A stretch of 64,000 nt of DNA from Shewanella waksmanii ATCC BAA-643 (GTDB lineage Bacteria > Pseudomonadota > Gammaproteobacteria > Enterobacterales > Shewanellaceae), in assembly GCF_000518805.1 (NCBI RefSeq), contig NZ_JAEH01000016.1, positions 1 to 64,000 on the forward strand, in the 5' to 3' direction. This document shows, piece by piece, positions 57,773-64,000 of the stretch. Each line of letters begins with the position of its first letter. Positions within the stretch are counted from its first letter, which is position 1. A program made the translations under genes and the position numbers. The notes under the pieces are model-generated. The model was not told the DNA's origin. It made no database searches and saw only the letters and a list, made by a program, of their open reading frames with translations.

Positions 57773-57788
57773 CTGTATAAATTAACAG
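57773..57788. promoter_or_regulatory. LexA-like SOS box upstream of topB
   Basis: CTGT-ATAAATTA-ACAG fits the LexA core CTGT-N8-ACAG. With its flanks it matches 16 of 20 positions of the E. coli consensus palindrome. It lies 15 bases upstream of the topB start codon. Confidence 0.65.
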
Positions 57789-57916
57789 TAACTGTATCGC
57801 AAATTAATTGAGTCCGCAATCTCAGTGAACGCCGCGAGCGTCGGCAATAACGCTAAATGGCCATGGTTTAAATAGCGATACTAAAATATTTATCTTCCTA
57901 CAATGTAAATTCAATT

Positions 57917-57935
57917 GAGAATGATTATCATTTAA
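57917..57935. promoter_or_regulatory. Fur box upstream of the small membrane protein
   Basis: GAGAATGATTATCATTTAA matches about 14 of 19 positions of the Fur consensus and includes the core AATGAT-T-ATCATT. It is 38 bases upstream of the ORF at 57973. Confidence 0.75.
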
Positions 57936-57972
57936 GTAATATGATTGGTAAATATTTCACTGGCTGACAATT

Positions 57973-58239
57973 ATGCTTACCACATTACCCACTTCACATT
58001 ATCGCTTAGACCATATTTTGCTGTATCACTTTTTATTGCTTACCGCGATATCACTGCTGATTTTGCCGCTGTTTGAGCATGACAACACATTGGTGTTGAT
58101 GTTATTGGTGAGCTTGCAGATAGTGCTTACCTGCATCAATACCCTGATTTCTGTCAGTTTCGGCCAACGCATCGAGCGCATAGCGCTTAGCGTCTTGTTT
58201 GCACTGTGGATGACAGTTTGGCTGGTGCATCTCAATTAA
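57973..58239 (+). CDS. Small inner-membrane protein, likely Fur-regulated
   Basis: The 88-residue protein has a polar N-terminus and two or three hydrophobic segments (LLYHFLLLTAISLLILPLF, VLMLLVSLQIVLTCINTLIS, LSVLFALWMTVWLVHL) with a basic loop (FGQRIERI). I do not recognise a family. The Fur box suggests iron-limited expression, and a strong terminator follows. Confidence 0.75.
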   Translation: MLTTLPTSHYRLDHILLYHFLLLTAISLLILPLFEHDNTLVLMLLVSLQIVLTCINTLISVSFGQRIERIALSVLFALWMTVWLVHLN

Positions 58240-58280
58240 AACCCAATCTTGTCACTGTGACTGCACCAATACCAGCCATA

Positions 58281-58308
58281 AAAAAACCGACCCTAAGGTC
58301 GGTTTTTT
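58281..58308. terminator. Bidirectional terminator between the small membrane gene and purF
   Basis: AAAAAACCGACC-CTAA-GGTCGGTTTTTT is a strong hairpin between convergent genes. Confidence 0.92.
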
Positions 58309-58329
58309 TTGGCTAACGCAGATACAACC

Positions 58330-59844
58330 CTAAGGGTGACATACGTTGTGCAGCTCTAAGTTGGTACCGATGTCTTTGCTACGATTAGCTTTAGCATCGT
58401 CGTTACGAAGCTGGGTTAGATGGTCTAAGTAAGCTTGGTCAACATCATTAGTAATGTAGTTACCATCAAAAACAGACGTTTCAAACTGCTTAATATCTGG
58501 GTTTTCTTGACGTACTGCTTCAGCCAAGTCACTGATGTCTTGGAAAATCATACCGTCAGCGCCAATCAGCTTACTGATTTCATCCACGTCGCGGCCATGG
58601 GCAATCAACTCGCTTGTGGTTGGCATATCAATACCATAAACATTAGGGAAACGGATCTCAGGAGCGGCAGAGGCAAAGTACACTTTCTTCGCGCCAGCTT
58701 CACGAGCCATCTCAATAATCTGCTCAGATGTAGTTCCACGTACGACTGAATCATCCACCAGTAACACATTCTTACCTTTGAACTCAGCGTTGATAGCATT
58801 AAGCTTGCGGCGTACAGACTTCTTACGCTCTTGCTGACCTGGCATGATAAAAGTACGGCCAATATAGCGGTTTTTAACAAAGCCTTGGCGATACGGCAGA
58901 TCCAAATTACGAGCAATTTCTAACGCGATATCACATGAAGTTTCCGGAATTGGAATGACCACATCAATATCATGATCGTCCCACTCTTTCTTGATTTTCT
59001 CGCCTAAACGGGTGCCCATGTTCACTCGACTGCCATAAACAGAGACATTATCAATGGTCGAGTCTGGGCGCGCAAAATAGACATACTCAAAGATACAAGG
59101 TGCATAGCTTGGAGATTGCGCGCATTGACGGGTATAAAGCTGACCATCTAATGAGATATAAACCGCTTCACCTGGGGCCACATCACGCATGGTTTCAAAA
59201 CCTACTGCGTCAAGCGCTACGCTCTCAGAGGCTACCATATACTCAGTACCGTGCTCGGTTTCATGCTTACCCAGTACAAGAGGACGAATACCAAATGGGT
59301 CTCTAAAGGCCACTAAACCTTGACCAATTATCAGCGCTGCTACCGCGTAAGCACCGCGAGTTAAGTTATGCACATTGGCGACAGCGTCAAATACTTCATC
59401 CGCCGTGAGCTGTTGGCTATCTGTGTGCTGTAGTTCATCGGCAAGCAGATTAAGCAGGACTTCAGAATCAGAAGTGGTATTAACATGGCGGCGCTGCTGA
59501 ACAAGACGTTCATGCAATGCCACGGTATTGGTTAGGTTACCGTTGTGCGCAAGTGAAATACCAAAAGGAGAGTTAACATAAAAAGGCTGCGCTTCTGATG
59601 CACTAGAGCTGCCTGCTGTAGGGTAACGTACATGACCGATACCCGCATTACCTTGTAGGCGCTGCATATGCTTAGGCTCAAATACGTCTTTTACCAGACC
59701 ATTGGCTTTACGCAGTCTAAACGCACTACCATCTACGGTGACAATACCCGCTGCATCCTGTCCACGATGCTGTAATACAGTTAGTGCATCATAAATAGGT
59801 TGATTAACCGAACTGCGGCCAACTATTCCGACAATACCACACAT
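58330..59844 (-). CDS. purF: Amidophosphoribosyltransferase
   Basis: PurF makes phosphoribosylamine from PRPP and glutamine, the first committed step of purine synthesis. The 504-residue enzyme starts [19 protein letters not shown]; after Met removal Cys is the amidotransferase nucleophile. Other motifs are [21 protein letters not shown] and the PRPP loop [17 protein letters not shown]. It follows cvpA on the same strand after about 100 bases. No clear PurR box was seen. Confidence 0.97.
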   Translation of the reverse strand: MCGIVGIVGRSSVNQPIYDALTVLQHRGQDAAGIVTVDGSAFRLRKANGLVKDVFEPKHMQRLQGNAGIGHVRYPTAGSSSASEAQPFYVNSPFGISLAHNGNLTNTVALHERLVQQRRHVNTTSDSEVLLNLLADELQHTDSQQLTADEVFDAVANVHNLTRGAYAVAALIIGQGLVAFRDPFGIRPLVLGKHETEHGTEYMVASESVALDAVGFETMRDVAPGEAVYISLDGQLYTRQCAQSPSYAPCIFEYVYFARPDSTIDNVSVYGSRVNMGTRLGEKIKKEWDDHDIDVVIPIPETSCDIALEIARNLDLPYRQGFVKNRYIGRTFIMPGQQERKKSVRRKLNAINAEFKGKNVLLVDDSVVRGTTSEQIIEMAREAGAKKVYFASAAPEIRFPNVYGIDMPTTSELIAHGRDVDEISKLIGADGMIFQDISDLAEAVRQENPDIKQFETSVFDGNYITNDVDQAYLDHLTQLRNDDAKANRSKDIGTNLELHNVCHP

Positions 59845-59946
59845 GGGTAGGATTCCTCATTGTAAGATGTTCTGATAATTATAATATTCAAATCGTTCTT
59901 TGGTCGGCACTCACTAGCCGTGCCGAGGCAGGTAATCTGCCCTGTT

Positions 59947-60435
59947 TTATAATTTGGGTACAAAGCTTGAGGTGTTTTCTACATAGTCAAAAAACCACTG
60001 TATGACCACACCGAACTCAGGCACTAATACGGAGCTCTCCCACCAATCGGTACTAGGAGCGCCAGTAAAAGCATCTAAGAAAAATAATATTGCACTGACA
60101 ATCAATGCGCCTCTTAAGGCGCCAAAGCACAAGCCTAAAACACGGTCTGTACCGCTAAGGCCGGTTTTATCCACTAACTGACCAATCAGATAGTTAACCA
60201 GTGCGCCTAAAATGAGCGTCGCGACAAAAAGAATCGTAATTGCCACACCATTCCTAAGTAACTCATCTTGCATTTGAGTTAGATAGACGGCAAGGTCTTC
60301 ATAAAATTGACTCGCAATGAAAAAAGCCGCAAACCAAACCACGAGCGACATGGCTTCTTTGGCAAATCCACGGAGAAGACTAATTAAAGTCGACAATCCG
60401 ATAACAGCGATAATGGCGTAATCGATCCAAACCAT
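59947..60435 (-). CDS. cvpA: Colicin V production protein CvpA
   Basis: The 162-residue inner-membrane protein has four helices and the family start WIDYAIIAVIGLSTLISLLR with GFAKEAMSLVVWFAAFFIAS. It is needed for colicin V production in E. coli and affects envelope stress. It lies directly upstream of purF, the classical arrangement. Confidence 0.94.
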   Translation of the reverse strand: MVWIDYAIIAVIGLSTLISLLRGFAKEAMSLVVWFAAFFIASQFYEDLAVYLTQMQDELLRNGVAITILFVATLILGALVNYLIGQLVDKTGLSGTDRVLGLCFGALRGALIVSAILFFLDAFTGAPSTDWWESSVLVPEFGVVIQWFFDYVENTSSFVPKL

Positions 60436-60578
60436 TGAAATTGATGATCCAGCATGACATTAAGACGGCGCGATCTTACCAGAGACGGAGCAGATTCTCA
60501 CCCCCTAGCGACAGATAAATTGATCGCTGTCTGCTGGTTTAATTTTGCAGCGTCAGCTAAATAAGTCTATATAAAACA

Positions 60579-60604
60579 AAGCCGCAATAGGTTTATTTCG
60601 GCTT
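60579..60604 (-). terminator. Probable dedD terminator
   Basis: AAGCCG-c-AATA-ggtt-TATT-t-CGGCTT is an imperfect stem followed on the minus strand by TGTTTTATA. It lies 49 bases past the dedD stop and would separate folC-dedD from cvpA-purF. Confidence 0.6.
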
Positions 60605-60652
60605 ATTTTAAAGTGTTTCACTTAAAGGCTTTAGTGTTCTGTATACGAAACG

Positions 60653-61306
60653 CTATTTTTCGGTTGGGTTGTAAGCGATCACCCGTCCTTTTAGCTTAGT
60701 GACTTGCTCGACCTGCTTCTGCACTTTTTCGAGTTTAACCCGCGAAAGGTCTGGACCAACAAACACTTTTGTCAGCTGACCATCAACCGGTTTTTCTGGA
60801 ATAGTGTAAGCAGTAAAACCTTTGCCTCTAAGCTGCTTAACCAACGCTTTTACATTATTGGCATTGTTAAAACTACCTAGCTGTATGGTATAGGCAGAGG
60901 CTTTGGCTACCGTAGCTTTAGGCTGAACCGGCTTTGGCTCTGCGGTTTTGGGCGCAGTTTGCGTCGCAGGCTTGGCATTATCCGTCTGCGCTTTTGGCTT
61001 AGCACTGCTTGCCTCAGCGGTTTGCGGCTCGTCGTCAGTTACTATCTGCCACTGACCCGCTTCGTCCGTTGCGAGTTCTCCACTGGCTTGTGCGGGGCTT
61101 TGTTGGGATTGTTGCTGCGCCAACTCAATTGTTTCAAACTCACTTTGCGGTAAAGGCTCTACATCAACCACTGGGCGCAATGGAATTTCGGCAAACTGCT
61201 CTTCTTGATGTTGCTTTTTGCCATCTAAGATATCGGGTAAAAATATCACCCCTAGGGCGACTAATACGATGATACCCACTAGGCGATTCTGAAACTGACT
61301 AGACAA
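60653..61306 (-). CDS. dedD: SPOR-domain protein DedD
   Basis: The 217-residue protein has one N-terminal membrane helix (LVGIIVLVALGVIFLPDIL), a long Gln/Ala/Pro-rich linker, and a C-terminal SPOR domain (AYTIQLGSFNNANNVKALV to LKGRVIAYNP). SPOR domains bind denuded peptidoglycan at the septum, and DedD assists cell division. It follows folC by 11 bases. Confidence 0.93.
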   Translation of the reverse strand: MSSQFQNRLVGIIVLVALGVIFLPDILDGKKQHQEEQFAEIPLRPVVDVEPLPQSEFETIELAQQQSQQSPAQASGELATDEAGQWQIVTDDEPQTAEASSAKPKAQTDNAKPATQTAPKTAEPKPVQPKATVAKASAYTIQLGSFNNANNVKALVKQLRGKGFTAYTIPEKPVDGQLTKVFVGPDLSRVKLEKVQKQVEQVTKLKGRVIAYNPTEK

Positions 61307-61317
61307 TGCAATACCCT

Positions 61318-62577
61318 TTAGCTCTGTATAAATTCATTTTTCAACGCTTTAAACTCAGCCACAGTGTAAAATGAGCCAAAAATAATTACCACATCATCTT
61401 TGCTTAAGCGGTGAATTAAATGCTGCCACGCCAGTGCAATACTGGCGTATGTGTGACTTTGACTGCTAGTGGGTAAGTTATTTTGTAAGTCGTTAGCCGC
61501 GGCGCTGCGAGGGCAATCTAAATCGACCAAATGCCACTCATCAACCACATCCGACATTATGCTCAACACACTACTGCAATCTTTATCTTTAAGCATACCG
61601 CAAATCGCAATCACCTTTTTAGGTTGATACGCTGCCATTTTCTTTGCAAGATAGCGCGCCGCATGGGGATTATGCGCCACATCTAACAGCACTGTAGGCT
61701 CAGCGCTCACTTGCTCAAAACGACCTGTAAGCTTAGCTTGTTGCAGCCCTTGGGCTATCGCTGTCGCTGGCATATCTGGCCATAACTGCTCAATCACCGC
61801 CAGCGCGGTTGCAGCATTAGCAAGCGGTAGACTTGGTTTAGGCAGCGCCGTTAGATTGCTAACCATGCCAGTAAAGCACCAGCTATCATGCTGCTCTTGA
61901 TAACTAAACTGTTTACCGACCGCAATCAATTTTGCTCGAATTTGCTCACTGTATTGCACAATCGATGTGGGCATATCAGCCTCGCCAACAATAGCGCACT
62001 TATTGGTTCTGAACACACCAGCTTTTTCTCGGCCAACCAATTCTCGGGTGTCGCCCAGGTATTCTTGATGATCTAAATCGATACTGGTGATCACGGCGAC
62101 ATCTGCATCAATGATGTTGGTGGCATCGAGCCGTCCACCTAAACCCACTTCAAGTAAAACCACATCCAATTGTGCGGCTTTAAACAGATATAAGCCTGCT
62201 AAGGTGGCATATTCAAAAAAGGTCAACGAAATATCACCACGAGCGCTATCAATCGCACAAAATGCATCAACTAAATCTTGATCATTAGCATCTTGGCCAT
62301 CAATGCGTACCCGCTCGTTGTAGCGCAACATATGCGGAGAGCTATACACACCGACGCGGATTTGCTGTTGACGCAGTATACTCTCAAGCATGGCGCAGGT
62401 GCTGCCTTTGCCATTAGTACCTGCGACCGTTATGACCTTAGTCTCACCAAGGTCAACAACACCTAACTGGCGAGCAACTTGTTTGACCCGAGTTAGGCCC
62501 ATGTCGATTTCAGTTGGATGTAATTCAAGCAGATACGCTAGCCACTCATCTAGGCTAGTCTGTTGCGATAATTTCAT
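61318..62577 (-). CDS. folC: Bifunctional folylpolyglutamate / dihydrofolate synthase
   Basis: FolC adds glutamate to dihydropteroate and folates. The 419-residue protein has the ATP loop VAGTNGKGST (residues 51-60), the segment SPHMLRYNERVRI, LEVGLGGRLDATNI and VAHNPHAARYL. Length is usual for the family. Its neighbours truA and dedD are expected, but accD, usually directly upstream of folC in related genomes, is absent; only 54 bases separate truA and folC. Confidence 0.96.
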   Translation of the reverse strand: MKLSQQTSLDEWLAYLLELHPTEIDMGLTRVKQVARQLGVVDLGETKVITVAGTNGKGSTCAMLESILRQQQIRVGVYSSPHMLRYNERVRIDGQDANDQDLVDAFCAIDSARGDISLTFFEYATLAGLYLFKAAQLDVVLLEVGLGGRLDATNIIDADVAVITSIDLDHQEYLGDTRELVGREKAGVFRTNKCAIVGEADMPTSIVQYSEQIRAKLIAVGKQFSYQEQHDSWCFTGMVSNLTALPKPSLPLANAATALAVIEQLWPDMPATAIAQGLQQAKLTGRFEQVSAEPTVLLDVAHNPHAARYLAKKMAAYQPKKVIAICGMLKDKDCSSVLSIMSDVVDEWHLVDLDCPRSAAANDLQNNLPTSSQSHTYASIALAWQHLIHRLSKDDVVIIFGSFYTVAEFKALKNEFIQS

Positions 62578-62631
62578 TAACTCATTCTCGCCTTGGTATT
62601 AGTATATGTTTGTACAAGCTGGCGCTATATC

Positions 62632-63417
62632 TCAATCCAACATGAACAGCGGCCCAAGGGCCAACTTCGGTAGTTGATGCTGTTCTGGGTAAGTGACATC
62701 GACCAAATAGAGTCCGTTAGGTTTCGCTGTTGCAGCGGCCTGGTTGCGATCTTTTAATGCCAAGAGCTCAGCTATCCAGCCCACTTGTTGGCGACCGTAG
62801 CCAACTTCTAATAAAGAACCAACAATATTTCTGACCATATGATGCAAAAAAGCATTGGCTTTAATATCAACACAAATATACATGCCTTGGCGAGTCACGT
62901 TGACCTCATGAACACATCTAAATGGCGTATTGGATTGGCATTGAATGGCGCGAAAACTGGTAAAGTCTTGTTCACCTAGCAAAGATTGCGCTGCCTGATG
63001 CATAAGAGTTTCATCAATCTCACCAGGGTAATGACTCACTCCGGCACGCAAAATACCAGGACGTAACTGGTGATTGCAAATCATGTAGCGATAACGTCGC
63101 GCAGTGGCGGTAAAGCGAGCGTGAAACTCATCATCCACCTCTTTGGCCCAACGCACCGCGATATTATCGGGTAAGTTAACGTTTACGCCTAATGTCCAGG
63201 CACTGAGCTTACGAATAGCGTTAGTTTCAAAATGAACCACTTGCCCTGTTGCATGCACTCCGGCATCTGTGCGGCCTGCACATTGCACCGCAATAGGTTC
63301 ATTGGCGACAAAGGACAGCGCTTGCTCCAATTGCTGTTGAACAGAATCGACCTCGGCTTGGCGTTGCCAGCCAAAGTAGGCGCTTCCATCATATTCAATG
63401 CCTAATGCAACCCGCAT
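62632..63417 (-). CDS. truA: tRNA pseudouridine(38-40) synthase
   Basis: TruA modifies U38-U40 in tRNA anticodon arms. The 261-residue protein has the start [17 protein letters not shown], the catalytic Asp51 in [24 protein letters not shown] and [20 protein letters not shown]. It is full length and lies just downstream of fimV. Confidence 0.97.
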   Translation of the reverse strand: MRVALGIEYDGSAYFGWQRQAEVDSVQQQLEQALSFVANEPIAVQCAGRTDAGVHATGQVVHFETNAIRKLSAWTLGVNVNLPDNIAVRWAKEVDDEFHARFTATARRYRYMICNHQLRPGILRAGVSHYPGEIDETLMHQAAQSLLGEQDFTSFRAIQCQSNTPFRCVHEVNVTRQGMYICVDIKANAFLHHMVRNIVGSLLEVGYGRQQVGWIAELLALKDRNQAAATAKPNGLYLVDVTYPEQHQLPKLALGPLFMLD

Positions 63418-63534
63418 GTGATTTTCCTATAGTGTATGAACAGCCCAATGAGAGCAGAGTAAATAGGCGGCGGATTTTAGCATAACCACCTTAGTTCGAC
63501 ATCTGCAATTACGCCTAATGCCGTGTTTGTTGCA

Positions 63535-63561
63535 TAAAAAAACGGCGCTAATGCGCCGTTT
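63535..63561 (-). terminator. fimV terminator
   Basis: AAACGGCGC-TAAT-GCGCCGTTT, with a T run on the minus strand, lies 20 bases past the fimV stop. Confidence 0.85.
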
Positions 63562-63580
63562 AATGAGTTAGTGTGTTGCG

Positions 63581-64000
63581 TTAACCAAGATCATCAATTA
63601 ACTTGGCCGCTTCTTCTTTTTGGCGCTCGTTGCCGTCCAGTTCAACTTCTTTCAACAAGGCTTTGGCACTGTCATTATCGTCAATCTCAATATAAGCGCG
63701 GGCTAAATCTAACTTAGCATTGACTGAGTTTTCTTCATCATCAACGTCAACCATTGACGCGTTACCCATTAAATCGTCTATTTCGCCCATATCGACATCA
63801 AGCTCTTTGTATTGGTCAACCTCAACAGTTTCCTCGTCCGCGTCGTTAAGTAGCTTATCGATATCAATGAAGCCATTATCGTTCTGGAAAGAGGTGAGAT
63901 CGTGCTCAGAAATCGCTTGTTCAGGCGCATCACTACCGGCTTCTAAAGCCGCTAATGCCTCGTCGACCGTTAATTTATCATCATCTAAATTCAGTGCAGT
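63581..64000 (-). CDS. fimV: FimV-like protein, C-terminal part
   Basis: The frame is open from the right window edge to the stop at 63581, giving 139 residues. It is very acidic and ends with the conserved FimV C-terminal TPR-like module (NAKLDLARAYIEIDDNDSAK, then ALLKEVELDGNERQKEEA and AKLIDDLG). FimV/HubP proteins are polar organisers that affect type IV pili, chemotaxis and flagella. The N-terminal LysM and membrane parts lie outside the window. Confidence 0.92.
   Translation of the reverse strand, partial: TALNLDDDKLTVDEALAALEAGSDAPEQAISEHDLTSFQNDNGFIDIDKLLNDADEETVEVDQYKELDVDMGEIDDLMGNASMVDVDDEENSVNAKLDLARAYIEIDDNDSAKALLKEVELDGNERQKEEAAKLIDDLG

Noticed and set aside
60436..60578. Possible PurR box before cvpA-purF
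   Set aside because: No segment matched the PurR consensus ACGCAAACGTTTTCNT convincingly.

Overview
The window looks like a chromosomal segment of a Shewanella-like marine gammaproteobacterium. This rests on gene content and order, not on a database search: apt-dnaX-ybaB-recR-htpG-cnoX-adk-hemH-gsk, rnm-yciO-scpA-scpB-rluB divergent from a trpL-E-G-D-CF-B-A operon, and fimV-truA-folC-dedD-cvpA-purF-topB. Base composition is moderate (mid-40s percent GC by eye). No rRNA, tRNA, CRISPR array or prophage was seen. The only mobile DNA is one end of an IS3-type element at the left edge.

Layout. 1-250: end of an IS3-family insertion sequence. 401-4406: a large Ig-like-repeat lipoprotein and a sodium:dicarboxylate-type symporter. 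4483-16453: a housekeeping block on the minus strand (gsk, hemH, adk, cnoX, htpG with a textbook sigma-32 promoter, recR, ybaB, an unusually long dnaX, apt, ybaN). 16542-18884: an accessory block with a 39-residue membrane ORF under FNR and CRP boxes, and a three-gene peptide-modification operon (DUF2063 partner, DUF692/MNIO oxidase, and a secreted precursor with twelve EGKCG motifs). 19202-25188: dusC, an FNR-linked DksA-like gene, a TonB-dependent receptor and a BNR/sialidase-like protein. 25351-29282: rluB, scpB, scpA, yciO, rnm. 29411-36456: the complete tryptophan operon with leader peptide and attenuator. 36612-46565: hypF, an S9 peptidase, small conserved proteins, yciB, yciI, xthA and a chemotaxis receptor. 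46629-51943: a DUF1097 membrane protein and a molybdenum hydroxylase set (large subunit, 2Fe-2S subunit, MobA/MocA-like nucleotidyltransferase, XdhC-like protein). 52067-55603: MBL hydrolase, proline iminopeptidase-like protein, glutamine amidotransferase, unknown exported protein. 55757-64000: topB with a LexA-like box, a Fur-box-linked small membrane protein, purF, cvpA, dedD, folC, truA and the 3' end of fimV.

The most interesting system is the MNIO operon at 16781-18884. Its precursor consists almost entirely of six copies of a 16-residue unit, each carrying two EGKCG motifs. This is the motif of the copper-binding, oxazolone/thioamide-modified HvfA-type (bufferin-like) peptides. The core resembles a known class, but the high motif number, the missing DoxX-type gene and the hairpin between precursor and enzymes deserve attention. 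Other points of note are a programmed -1 frameshift signal in dnaX at an unusually late position, 18-bp coding minisatellites in the same gene, the absence of accD from its usual place between truA and folC, and predicted FNR, CRP, Fur and LexA control of small or poorly known genes.
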